Shown here in pieces: positions 10,688-21,387 of a stretch of 64,000 nt of DNA (the first letter of the stretch is position 1; each line of letters begins with the position of its first letter). Under the pieces are notes generated by a model that was not told the DNA's origin, did not search any database, and worked only from the letters and a program-made list of their open reading frames with translations. Source of the DNA: Cocos nucifera (lineage: Eukaryota > Streptophyta > Magnoliopsida > Arecales > Arecaceae). Where the stretch lies: positions 1,302,001 to 1,366,000 of the forward strand of contig QRFJ01000302.1 of the NCBI GenBank assembly GCA_006176705.1, given 5' to 3'. The translations under genes were made by a program, and so were the position numbers.

Positions 10688-12484
10688 AACATCCACACCT
10701 TCAATCCATGAGGTAAACTAATGGATGACAAAATTCAACAAATGCAAGCTTCTATTCCTCTTCTTAAGAATGTCTTTTCTGCTTCATTTTCTTCTCCTCT
10801 GTGGGAGAACCAACAACAGCAAACACTTCTTTTTGAGCATTATGCTTTTGAAATTGATTTCTTGATGTGATGGAATACCTTGAATTTATATTAACCTAGG
10901 TTCAACTCTAATCATATTAACAGTAAAGATATCATATGAAACAAAAGAAGTTCAATCACTCTGAGGGATAATGACCTCTTCATTATCACTCTGAAGATGA
11001 TCAGCCACCTTTGAAGAAAATATGACTACCTGTACAGAAACAAACAGCAACATCATTAATTAAAAAAATAAATAAAAACACAAATTAGACACCAATTTAA
11101 ACAAGGAACAAGTAACAATTCATCAATCACAAAATTAGTTATTTGTTAATCCACAACTTTAAATAAACTAAACCCAAACATAACCAGTATATCAGAGACA
11201 ACACAAACATTCCAATAAATCTTCATTTAAAATTAATATTCACCAATTTTCCATCATAATTATTAAATAAATAAACTTGTTCTCATGGTTTGCATAAGTT
11301 TGGTCAAGTGCATTTAAGTATTATCATGCTGCATTTCATCCATGCATTTGCAACAAAGAATAACAGTAGTATCATAAGATCTTGTCCATGTGTTTTACTT
11401 CAACAAGCATTAGCCCCCATCATTGAAGTCACTAGCATCATGAGCTCTGTTGCGGTGCCAACAGTGCTCATTCCTTCTATACCACTTTTTGTGATCTCAT
11501 CCCGCAAGCATGTTAGATAAAAACAGGCACCAGTATGCTTCGAAAAATATTGAGATGTCTCATCTCAAGAACATAGCAACTTAACAACTCTGGTATTTTC
11601 TTTATGAAATCCTCGACCTGAACCGATGTAGATCTCAAGCACCATGATAATCTGAGCTATTGTACATGTACATCCTTTACAGCCACTGATACTACTAAAT
11701 GGCCACCTGCTCTGATTAATTTAACATGAATGGAACCGTCTAGCCTGCTGATGTTGTGTGTGGAGGGATTGGTTCTTCCTTATATATCCAACTAGCTGGA
11801 TCATCACCCTCAAGCCATAGAAAATCAATCCTCCTAATCCTATTTAAAGGACTCCATGATCAGATATGAGAGTCATTGTGGCAATGGTTGAACCTTGATC
11901 CAGAAGTAGATCTAATAGGGTCAAATATCACAGCACATCAACAGCCAACCACCTTCAGAACTCCAACACATAGGAATCCTTCTTCATATTGATTTTTTAT
12001 AAATGCTTTTACAGGCATTTTACTGAAACAAGAATCCTACTTTAGAAGACTTGGGGCTTCTTTAGTTACAAGAATGTTCTGATAATGTATTAGGATCCTA
12101 TTTGATTAGGACAGCTGCAGCCACAGTCTTTTTTTAGTTTTACCTTGTGTAAGGAAGTTTTAGATCCTCTAAAACTGTACATTAGAGTGGCCTAGGTGTC
12201 TTGTGAATTGGGGTTCTGCAGAGATCTCAATTGGTAGCACAAATAGTGAATATTATGTGTGCTAAGGAAGCTCTATGTAATCTTAGGAAAAGGTATTTCA
12301 TTAAGTGTAGCATCAAAAGTATAGTTGATTGTCTAGAAAAGGGAGGTAATAACTCATGTAAGGAGAACTTCTATGGAAATTAATAACCATTTCACAGTCT
12401 TGGTGGACTAATTCAATCATAAAATTGAACTAGAAATTTCTAAGAGGTTGATTCTTTTGCTTAATCGAGAAATTCCTATATACA
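10687..12484. other. AT-rich intergenic with one weak exon-like island
   Basis: No confident gene. On the minus strand 11400-11520 reads CLRDEITKSGIEGMSTVGTA then TELMMLVTSMMGANAC and a stop. This has protein-like composition, but I cannot assign it or find splice partners. The remainder is AT-rich and featureless. Confidence 0.3.
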
Positions 12485-12510
12485 TCTCTCTCTCTCTCTC
12501 TCTCTCTCTC
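12485..12510. repeat. (TC)n microsatellite
   Basis: Thirteen CT dinucleotides; produces an artefactual ER-rich frame on the other strand. Confidence 0.95.
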
Positions 12511-12986
12511 ACCAACATCAATTTCATCTCGATGTGATGAAAAGTGAAGCGGGAATCTATAGCTTTAAATGCAAGGAGAAGACATGTTGTTGCATTTTTG
12601 TAGTGCAAGAAGCTCATTTGGCCGCATATTCAGTAGCAACCAGTGTTGCTTATAAATTAATCTTTTCCTAATTAAAGGTGGAGTGCTTGAATCAAGTTTC
12701 AGATTTAGTTAAAATTACTGTTATAGAAGGACAATTGAGGAAATTTTGATTTGTGGTCAACTTATTCATAGTTTGGGAATAAATATCAAATTGTCCTATT
12801 CCAAAATCTTGTTGACCAACCCTTATGATCACAACAAAAAGATTCTAAAATAATGCCAATGTTTCATGTCATTAGACGAAAAGTTCATCAAGAATTTCAT
12901 TAGTCTATTATCCTTCTATAATGGTTAGAACTATAATATAAAGCAATTTCATATCTACAAATAACTCTAGAGGCGAAATGCTAAGA
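12511..12986. other. Intergenic flank of gypsy insertion
   Basis: AT-rich, no gene or repeat recognised. Ends at the AGAGG target duplication. Confidence 0.5.
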
Positions 12987-12991
12987 AGAGG

Positions 12992-13383
12992 TGATCCGTC
13001 GTTGGTTGGAGGGTACCCCAAGGTCCAACAAGGAAGATTTCGTGTCGGAGAGATATTATGAGAAAAGAACGGAGTATTCTGTCTTTCATTCATCTTTTGA
13101 CATCTCTTTTATAGAATAAGAGAGCCATCCATTACAATCCATATCTTTTATTTTGGGAAACAAATTAATCTCATATCCCTTATTTTGGAAAACCAAATTA
13201 CGAAATAGTTGTTGGAGCCTTTCCTCTCTTGTACACTTACCAAATAAAAAATAATAATATGCTGAAAAAATACATACTAAAACAGAAAAATAATATGCTG
13301 AAAAAATACATACTAAAACAAATGATCCCAATAATTTCTAAATAAGAAGATACGAAATATTGATCCGAGATCCTCCTAGATCA
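12992..13383 (-). repeat. 3' LTR of gypsy element
   Basis: 392 bp, matches 17963-18316 along its length. It is longer mainly because a 36-bp segment (13255-13290) is repeated in tandem at 13291-13326; the other LTR has it once. Read on the minus strand it follows the purine-rich tract at 13384-13393. Confidence 0.93.
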
Positions 13384-13393
13384 AGACTCTCCC
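13384..13393 (-). other. Polypurine tract
   Basis: The minus strand reads GGGAGAGTCT immediately before the 3' LTR, the expected place for plus-strand priming. Confidence 0.6.
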
Positions 13394-13511
13394 AATTAGG
13401 GGTTTCAAGTCCTCTTGAAACTTAGAATTGCAGATGAGGAAATCCGGCCTCGCCGGCTTCCTTGGTGAACCACTTTGATGCACTCGGCTTTTGTCCCTTG
13501 CACCCAATGCG

Positions 13512-14615
13512 TTAGGAAGTCCTATCCCCACGCCGTGTAGTAGTGGTCTTCTTTTCAAGAATTGTATCTTCCTTAAGAATATCTTCTCGCTCCAACACAA
13601 GATCATCAATGGAAGGTATCAACTCACTGGGTTCATCATCAAGCATGGAAGGTTCAAATGGCTTCAAGTACTCCACATTGATGACGGAGTATATCTCCAT
13701 GTAAGGTGGAAGCTCGAGTTGATATGCATTGCTTCCAATCCGCTTGAGGATTTTGAAGAGTCCATAGCGGATTGGCTTGAGCTTCTTGCCTTCTTCCTTG
13801 AGTCTTTCCTTGCCCAAATATAGCCATACTAGATCACCAACTTGGTAGTCACCCTATACTCGGTGCTTGTCATGCCTTTGCTTGTATTTTTGTTGGATCT
13901 TTTGCAGTTGTTGCTCCACCTCAGCATGAACTTTTTGAATGGCTTCAAAAAACTTTTTGGCTCGATTTGCTTCAGATTCATTGTTGGAACTTGTAGAAGA
14001 GTCTATTGCAAATTGCATATCAAAAGGACTTTGCGGTAAATATCTCAAACATACATCAAAAGGTGACTTATTAGTGGAGCTATGGATGACACGGTTAAAA
14101 GCAAATTGAATGTAGGGAAGACTCTTATCCCATATTTTCGGATGTTTTGAATTGTAGCCTCTCAAAAGATGCATCATTATTTGGTTGACAACCTCCATTT
14201 GCCCATCAGTTTGAGGATGAAACGCCTTACTTCTTTGTAACCGTGTATCCATCATCGACCATAAAGCTTTCCAAAAGCTACTCAAGAATCGAGTATCTCG
14301 ATTGGAGATAATGAAGCTAGAGAGGCCAAAATATGTCCACACATGTCGGAAAAAGAATCGTGCCGCTTGTTCTCCGGTGATGGTCTTTTTACACGGTATG
14401 AGTTCCACCATTTTTGAGAACCGATCCACAATCACGAAGAGATAATCGTAATCTCTCTTAGTTCTCGGCAATCCTCCCAATAAATCCATAGAAATACTTT
14501 TCCACGAACGGATTGGTACAGGCAAAGGAATGTATAATCCCACTTTCCGTTTAGAGAGCTTAGAGGTGCTACACAATACACATCCTCTCACGAACTTCAT
14601 CACATCCTGTTGCAT
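13512..14615 (-). pseudogene. Gypsy integrase remnant
   Basis: Integrase inserts the cDNA. The minus strand from 14615 reads a zinc-finger end (CVLCSTSKLSK), GLYIPLPVP, MDLLGGLPRTKRDYDYLFVI (first catalytic Asp), FIISNRDTRF (second Asp) and HPQTDGQMEVVNQ (catalytic Glu). It reaches HDKHRV and a stop at 13854-13856. The C-terminal part continues after the stop in the same frame (GDYQVGDLVWLYLGKERLKE, then NAYQLELP and INVEYLKPF) to about 13512. All three DDE residues are present. At least one stop and further breaks near 14616-14700 disable it. Confidence 0.9.
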
Positions 14616-14705
14616 CTTGGGCCAATAGACATACCTCTATAAATTTTGGAGAGTTTTGGTAATCCCGAAATGTCCAGCAACCTTCGAGGTGTGGGCTTCT
14701 CGCAT

Positions 14706-16133
14706 TCAACGCATCCAATCATCTTTTAATAAGCATAGTTGTTTGCCTTTGTAGAGTAGACCCTGTTTTTGTACAAATTTACTTGGAACGCCCTTCTTGA
14801 CTCCTAAAAGGATTTTGAGGTCCAGGTCAGTAGCATAGAGGGCCATCAATTCCTCTTGTTCAGATGGTAGAACCTCCATAAATGTTGACAAACATAAAGA
14901 CGTGATCGATGGTCGAAATAGCATGTCGGCAAGCTTATTGAGAACGCCTCTCTTGTATTTGATCACAAGGTTAAATTATTAGAGGTAGGTCATCCACTTC
15001 ATATGCCGTGCTTGCTGCAACCTTGATTATGTTTGAAGGTATTGAAGTGGTCGATAGTCGGTATGCATGATTGTCTCCTTTTCGAGAATGTAAGCTCGCC
15101 AATGTTTGACTGTTTGATGTAGAGCCAATAGTTCTTCGTCATATGTTGAATAATTCTTCTAAGAGCCTTGGAACATTTCCGAATGATATGCCACGGGCCT
15201 CCCGTCTTGTAGAAGAATCGCTCCCACGGCATATCCCGATGCGTCAGCTTCGAGCTCAAACGGACGTTAAAGATTTGGCAAGGCTAGGATTGGAGCCTCG
15301 CTTATCTTCCTCTTCAAGAGGAGGAAAGTTTCTTTATGCTTCGGCATCCACTCGAATCTTTGATTGGCTCTTGTAATTGCATGTAGAAGTGCGGCTAAAA
15401 TGAAAAAATTTTGGATGAATTTTCGGACATATTGACATGCACCCATAAAACTCCGTACCTCCATCACCGTTCTTGGTCTAGGCCACTCTCGGATTGTTTT
15501 AGTTTTCTCCGGATCTATTTGAATGTTACCATTGCCTACAACAAAGCCAAGATAAATAAGAGAATTTCTACCAAAATTACATTTCTTACGGTTGAGGCAG
15601 AATTGGTGCTGTAGAAGAAGCTTGAACACTCTTTCAATGTGCTCTAAATGTTCCTTCTACGACCGGCCATATATGAAAATGTCATCGAGGTAGGCAATCA
15701 CAAGGTCGTCGATAAAGGGCCGTAGGACATCGTTCATCAACTGCATGAATGTTGCTGGTGCATTACACAAACCGAATGGCATCACAAGCCACTCAAATAG
15801 GCCTTGCCGAGTCTTAAACGCTGTCTTTCATGTGTCCACTTCCTTGATTCGGACTTGGTGGTAGCCGGACTTCAAGTCAAGCTTTGTAAAGACGGTAGCA
15901 TGCTTCAACTGATCTAATAATTCATCAATCCTCGGTAGAGGGTACCGATTCTTAATGATAATTTTGTTAAGTGCCCGGTAGTCTATGCACATGCGCCAAG
16001 TTCCATCCTTCTTTGGGACCATGACCACCGGAGATCCGCATGGGGAAGAACTTGGTTGTATGACACCATTCTCGATCAACTCGGCTACTTGGCATCGGAT
16101 TTCTTTATTCTCCATCACCAAATTTCGATACAT
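14706..16133 (-). pseudogene. Gypsy reverse transcriptase and RNase H remnant
   Basis: The minus strand from 16133 reads MVPKKDGTWRMCIDYRALNK and FTKLDLKSGYHQVRIKE. After a break at about 15827 come VMPFGLCNAPATFMQLMNDV and the catalytic box YLDDIFIYG (about 15665-15690). An in-frame TAG follows at 15657-15659. The thumb and connection follow (LGFVVGNGNIQIDPEKTK, REWPRPRTVMEVRSFMG), then RNase H (LDASGYAVGAILLQDGRPVA, STYDEELLALHQTVKHW), again interrupted by a stop and frameshifts. Catalytic YxDD is intact but the frame is not. Confidence 0.9.
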
Positions 16134-16226
16134 GCTTAGGTTGGGGAGTGGTGCATCGAATACTAGGTGAATCTCGTGCTCAACCGCCCGTCGGGGTGGA
16201 AGTCCCTGATTCTCCTCAAATAGGGG

Positions 16227-16892
16227 CTAATATTTGTTGATGAGGGCTAGCAAGTCACTGTCCATCCCTTTCTCGGCCGCAACAAAGGTCCATATGCGAC
16301 TCTCCTCAATCGGTCGGATAAGCATGAGAAAGAAGGACTGCCTCGAATTGACCATCCTTTTTGCTTGTGCAATTGACACCATATCAACTCGTTCTTGTGT
16401 TTCATTGCTTGTGATGAGGTACTTCTTCCCATCTTTGGTGAGTTGGTACCGGTGTGAGCGACGATGGAAAATAGCATCTCGCTCCCACAAGTACGGGCTT
16501 CCGAGAATAAGTTGACATACATCTAATGGCACAACTTCACAAAAGACCTCATCAATAAATTGACTGATAATCGCAAAACGTACCTTGCATTGTTGATCAA
16601 TTTTGAGCTTTACATCCTTGTTGATCCATCCAAGAGGATAAGGATGAGGGTGAGGTGTTGTCTCCAACCCGAGTTTTTGCACAAGGCTCGTGGAAATAAG
16701 ATTTTTTTGGCTTCCGGTGTCAATAAGGGCATCCATGACATCTTGCTTCACTTGAATCTTCAAGGTGAACAATGCCTCTTGGTCTTGGATGGATGATTCC
16801 GGGCCCGTACCTATCACCTTCGGCTTAGCCATCAATGATAGACTTGGGTCCGCCACCTTGACCGGGGGAAGGGGTGTGGCATTGTCCTCCAT
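16227..16892 (-). pseudogene. Gypsy aspartic protease (retropepsin) segment
   Basis: A 221-codon open frame on the minus strand contains ALIDTGSQKNLIS (active-site DTG, Asp codon at 16719-16721), a flexible segment and LILGSPYLWERDAIFH, the usual retropepsin C-terminal hydrophobic-Gly motif. It releases gag-pol products from the polyprotein. The segment is itself uninterrupted, but the flanking gag and RT are broken. Confidence 0.88.
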
Positions 16893-16899
16893 TGCTACG

Positions 16900-17948
16900 C
16901 CAGTGGTTCACTTGCCAACGTCATCCTTATGCCACTTTTTCGAGAAAAGATCGGGGTGAACCTTCCAGCACTTGTCTCGGATATGGCCAGAGATCTTACA
17001 ATGGTCGCAATACTTTTCGTTGTCCTTTTTGGAGGGGATAGAAGGTCCGGATTCTCCTCCTAGTGCCTTCTTCTTCATCTTCTTAGATTTTCAAGAATTC
17101 TTATTTTCTCCCATGGACTTGTCGCCTCGGGGCCTGTTTTTTCTTTCTATGGCCATCGCCATATTGCTAGCACCTGAAATATCGGTGACTTTGAACAAGG
17201 CCAATTCGACGTTGATTGAGTAGTGAAAGTCGGCTATATATTTGGTAAAAGAGGAGCTATCTTCAAGGACGACACCAAGGGTCATGGCATATCGCCGGAA
17301 TTCCGTAGTGTACTCTTATACCGTTTGTTCCTTTCTTTATCGAAGATGGTGCCACTTCTTCCATCGTTCCTCCATGTAATCCATTGGATAAAATTCTTGT
17401 CGAATAAGATGCTTGAAGAGCACCCATGTCATCTCTTCAAGGCTATAAATCTTCAAGCAGGTATTCCACCAAACAAGAGCATGGCGAAACAACTTTAATC
17501 GTACAAACGATATCTTTTCTTCGGTGGAATAGCTGTGGAGGTCGAAATAGGTCTCTACTTGGTCGATCTACACATCTAGCTTTTCGGCATCGATTGAGCC
17601 ATCAAAAGTTGGGATCTCAATCTTTGCTTCGACCCAAAAAGACCGAGAGATCTCCTTCATCTTTTTCCCTTTTCCATGGTCAGGAATATCTTGTCGGGTA
17701 ATAGAGGCTGAATCATCTCATTCTCTTGACGTTGCTTTCGCTTAGGAAGCGATCCACTCTAGGATCGTCTCCATCTTGTCAGTTAAGGATGAGACTTGGA
17801 TAGCCAAATCCCCTATGGAAGAAGGCGGATCTATCATAGATACATCTCGTCGATGACGTCCTGAATCGCTTGATCGTTCTCCGACTCGTATTATATTTCA
17901 CCGGTAGATCATTGACTCCTTGTCTTCACCATCCACGACGGGATCTAT
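16900..17948 (-). pseudogene. Gypsy gag remnant with CCHC zinc knuckle
   Basis: Gag coats the RNA genome. The minus strand at 17012-16964 reads YCDHCKISGHIRDKCWK, a CX2CX4HX4C zinc knuckle. Upstream text (VLEDSSSFTKYIADFHYSIN, and RVEAKIEIPTFD-like text near 17590-17640) resembles the gag capsid of plant gypsy elements (FDGS..WVDQVETYFD pattern). Several frameshifts and stops break it. Confidence 0.8.
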
Positions 17949-17960
17949 GCTCTGATACCA
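17949..17960 (-). other. Primer-binding site, initiator tRNA-Met
   Basis: The minus strand reads TGGTATCAGAGC two bases after the 5' LTR end (17963). Confidence 0.92.
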
Positions 17961-17962
17961 CT

Positions 17963-18316
17963 TGATCCGTCGTTGGTCGGAGGGTACCCCAAAGCCCAAC
18001 GAGGAAGATTTCGTGTCGGAGAGATTATGAGAAAAGAACGGAGTATTCTATCTTTCATTCATCTTTTGGCATATCTTTTATAGAATCAGAGAGCCATCCA
18101 TTACAACCCATATCTTTTATTTTGAAAAAATAAATTAATCTCATATCCCTTATTTTGGAAAACCAAATTAAGAAATAGTTGTTGGAGCCTTTCCTCTCTT
18201 GTACACTTACCAAACAAGAAAAATAATATGCTGAAAAAGCACATACTAAAACAGATGACCCCAATAATTTCCAAACAAAAAGATATGAAATATTGATCCG
18301 AGATCCTCCCGGATCA
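17963..18316 (-). repeat. 5' LTR of gypsy element
   Basis: 354 bp, bounded by TGATCC and GGATCA; flanked at 18317-18321 by AGAGG, matching 12987-12991. Confidence 0.93.
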
Positions 18317-18321
18317 AGAGG

Positions 18322-18979
18322 AACTGTATAGGATCAAATCCCCTGATAAACAACTGCGGGGTGATCGGCCTTCTCACAATAAAAGCCTATATATATTCAC
18401 ATACTGCTCTAAGCTGTCACATATGAATGGTAAACATTTTGCCAACCAAAATCCTACTAACACAGGAAAGTTTACTAAAAGCTCATGAGTTACATCCTCA
18501 GATCAATGAAGAAATTAATCTACACAGTTATAAACATATTTAAAGTTTTCTAAGATGAATATAGCATCAATATAAAATGATATGAAATAGTTGCAGCTGC
18601 TGAATTGTATAGCATGGATGAAGCATTCTGGGCATACTACGCCACTTTATTTGTTGGTTTCACATTTTTGAAGTTATGGATCTTTTTCTGTGCATTTAAG
18701 CTTTCACTTACCAAATCTAATTTATGGAAACAATGGAAAAAATGTTAAGGATTTAATAGAAATTAAGGTATCTAATTTGAAGCCTTGAGTGTTGTTGGAA
18801 ATAATTGTTGTATAATTGACGCAAAAGATATATGCCATTCATATCCAAAATAAAGAGAATCAACAATCACATTCACAAAATAAAAGGCAGAATGCATAAA
18901 TATAATATTAGGAAGACCTTGGAGGGTATCAAGGAAGCTCAAAGTGAAAGATAATGTTCATCAAAGGCCATGGCCCTTG
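18322..18979. other. AT-rich flank, no gene
   Basis: Probably the continuation of whatever the gypsy element inserted into (joins 12986). No repeat or gene recognised. Confidence 0.5.
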
Positions 18980-19480
18980 TCACTGCAAGGCAGTAAATGC
19001 ATCGGTTTTTTCCTTAACAGTCTTAAAAATCTTTTCTATATATTTGGCCTCTGCTTCAGCTTGCTGAAGCTCCCCAATAGCCATGCCCACCTTTGCCTTA
19101 GTCTCCTTTACAATCTTTTCTTGTTTCTGGATTTGTATCTTCTAGTTCAATGCCACTACCTTCCCTTAATTGATGATCCATCTTGGCTATTCTTCTCTTC
19201 GTTGTTAGGGTTTCTAATTCCATTTCAGACTTTTCATTCTTCTGATGTTATGCTTTCTAAATGGCATGGATCAGACTAGGAGCATTTAAAATAAGATTGA
19301 ATTTGCCACATTCAAAGTCAGGCCCATGAGTGAATTGTTAGCTTCTACTTGATGATCTAACTTGGAAAGTTGGCCAAGTTACTTTTATAATTCAGCAAAA
19401 GTCTCAAACAATTATGGATCCAACTTAGTCAAGTTTCCAGAGGCACCCTTATTTCTTGTCTTGATGATTTAAACTTTAAA
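18980..19480 (-). pseudogene. Decayed coiled-coil protein gene fragment
   Basis: The minus strand from about 19450 reads LFETFAEL, LGQLSKLDHQVEANNSLMG and LTLNVAN with TAA stops where Gln or Lys would fit. It continues in another frame as EMELETLTTKRRIAKMDHQL, then KIVKETKAKVGMAIGELQQA and EAEAKYIEKIFKTVKEK, and ends at TGA 18980-18982. The Leu/Ala/Lys/Glu heptad pattern predicts a long coiled coil. At least three in-frame stops and one frameshift lie inside 500 bp, so the copy is dead. I do not recognise the parent family. The GC-rich exon-like block at 20450-20650 on the same strand could be its first exon. Confidence 0.5.
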
Positions 19481-20449
19481 GATTTAACCCATTCAATTAG
19501 GTAAGATGTTTTCATTATCATTTTCCATTCTCATTTCTCGAAATATGATGTGCCGGTAATCTATAATAATATACCAATACATCACATTTAACTCATTCAA
19601 ACAGTGATTCAAAATGAACCAATAAGTATATATTGATTTGAGTTTCAAAGACACAAATATCTATTTCTCATAGAATGCATCAATGGGGCATCCAGTGTAA
19701 ATTTGCTAGTAGCTGCAATACATCTACAGTCATGTACCCTACATGTTCATGCCTTCTGTGTGAGGAACATGTCAAGTTCAAGCCTTTTTAGATAACCTAC
19801 GAAGTCAGACTCATGAAGGGGTACATGGTAGGTGCGCATAGCACAAACTTTCATCTACACACGTATGCTGTATCAACAATCCTCTTGCAAGAAAAGAAAG
19901 GCACTTTCTGAGGGAAAAAATTCAGGAGATAGGTCTTTGAAAAAATACACAAGCACTGCCTATGGCTTGCTTAGGGGTTAGTCAGGTTTGTTGATAGGAA
20001 TTTTTCACTGTGTTCTGCAGGACATGGTCAATGGAGATTGTTTCTGACAACAATAAACACAAGTGCAGGTGGTTTGCACTTGGAATCCATTCATTCGCTG
20101 ATCTTTTTCCCTGAAACCAAACACAGCCCCTGAAAACTTTTGGACCAAGGGGCTGATGTGGTCACCCGTTCAATGAGGCACCAAACCAACGCCAAACTCA
20201 TACCAAAAGAATGCCACACAAACACCACTCACCATTCAAGACCCAAGAACGAATTTTGGCCCAAAGTCTCGTATCCAGGCTTTCTCATTCTTCAATCCAA
20301 AATCCATCTTGCCTCGACAAAGTTTAACTAAAAAACTCTCTTAGTGTGAAGAATAAATCAAAGGTTCTTTTTTCTCCCTCCGCACACCAAAACCCTCCAC
20401 ACCCCCAACCCCGAGTTACGCAAATTAGTCGAGGTTTTTGGAGACTCAC
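19481..20449. other. Intronic or intergenic, no gene
   Basis: No supported feature. A 63-codon open frame (20140-20331, +) has no domain. Confidence 0.4.
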
Positions 20450-20650
20450 CATAGCCGAAGAGAAGGAATGAAGGATGGCGGGGAGACATGGTGGCGTGAG
20501 TGACGGAGTACTACCTCTTGGGGTGTCGGTACGAGCGATTCTCCGGCGTTCTATGAAGCCGGCCGGGCCTTACCGGCGGTGGGCGACCTCGCATCAGAAA
20601 GCGAGCGAGTGAAGGGTTCGCTCCGAAGCGGGCAGGCGGCTTTAGGGTCG
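20450..20650 (-). other. CpG-rich possible first exon
   Basis: The block is much richer in CpG than its surroundings. On the minus strand CCACCATGTCTCC at about 20493-20481 gives ATG (20489-20487) in a good context. It is followed by 13 codons and a strong donor G|GTGAGT (20450/20449). Upstream on this strand is AT-rich DNA that could hold a promoter. It would suit the 5' end of the coiled-coil gene remnant downstream, but I cannot join the frames. Confidence 0.35.
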
Positions 20651-20679
20651 GAGAGGTTAAAAAACTCGTAATTTAAATT

Positions 20680-20944
20680 TTTGACGATATCGTATTGCGA
20701 GGGACTTATGTGTGAAATTTCCTTCAATCAACTTGGCTCGTTCAAAAAATTTTCCACGCGGCATCCCATGATTATAAATGTTTATTTTGAGTTTGCGAAT
20801 TGAAGTCTCGGCATGCGGTGACTGGCTCGTGATACAAATGTCTCTTCGTAATAGATTCTCATTAACTTGGATGGTTGTTTATTGTGATATAATCCGACTG
20901 AAGAGAAATTTTTTTTTTTTATAAATATGCTCAACTAAAATTTT

Positions 20945-21043
<99 letters not shown>

Positions 21044-21383
21044 TTATTTATTTATCTAAATAGAACTTAAATTCATTGTCCTTTTATTGGTTCCACATAA
21101 ATAAAAAAAATTAAAATATATCTCCCTTATTTATAATAATAATATAATCTATTTTTATATAATTTAGGTCAAACTCTTCTTCAAAGATGTCCATTCTTTA
21201 ATAATTTGAATTGAATTATTTTTTCTAACTAAATTTCAAAAAAAGTAATAGATATAAAAATTTATAAAAAAATATTAAAATTATATAGAGACCATTTGTA
21301 CACTAACTTTGCCTCTAATGATACTATCTATTTTTTTACAATTTGGAAGATTATCTCCGATCAAAAGTTTTTTCAAAAAAAAA
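20680..21383. repeat. Tandem duplication, copy 1 (about 700 bp)
   Basis: Begins GACGATATCGTATT..GGGACTTATGTGTGAAATTT and ends AAAAGTTTTTTCAAAAAAAAAA. The unit then starts again at 21388 (GATGATATTATATTTACTAAGGACTTATGTATGAAATTT). Shared landmarks include AACATCCTATTA/GGCATCCCATGATTA and ATTCTCATTAACTTRGATG. Confidence 0.6.
20949..21051. repeat. (TA)n then (TTTA)n microsatellite
   Basis: About 23 TA dinucleotides followed by about 12 TTTA units. Compound simple repeat inside copy 1 of the tandem duplication. Confidence 0.95.
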
Positions 21384-21387
21384 AGTT

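Larger units (their letters stand above)
12992..18316 (-). mobile_element. Ty3/gypsy LTR retrotransposon, structurally complete
   Basis: LTRs at 12992-13383 and 17963-18316 begin TGATCC and end in GATCA. They are flanked by the identical 5-bp duplication AGAGG (12987-12991 and 18317-18321). Internal order on the minus strand is PBS (17949-17960), gag zinc knuckle, protease, reverse transcriptase, RNase H, integrase, polypurine tract, 3' LTR. This RT-RNase H-integrase order is that of Ty3/gypsy. The GLY-IPLPVP and LGGLPRTKRDYDYLFVIVDR text resembles chromoviruses; I did not find a readable chromodomain, so the clade is open. Frameshifts and stops in gag, RT and integrase make it non-coding now. 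Confidence 0.93.

Noticed and set aside
15143..15376. + strand frames across the gypsy RT region
   Set aside because: Antisense shadows of pol on the minus strand.
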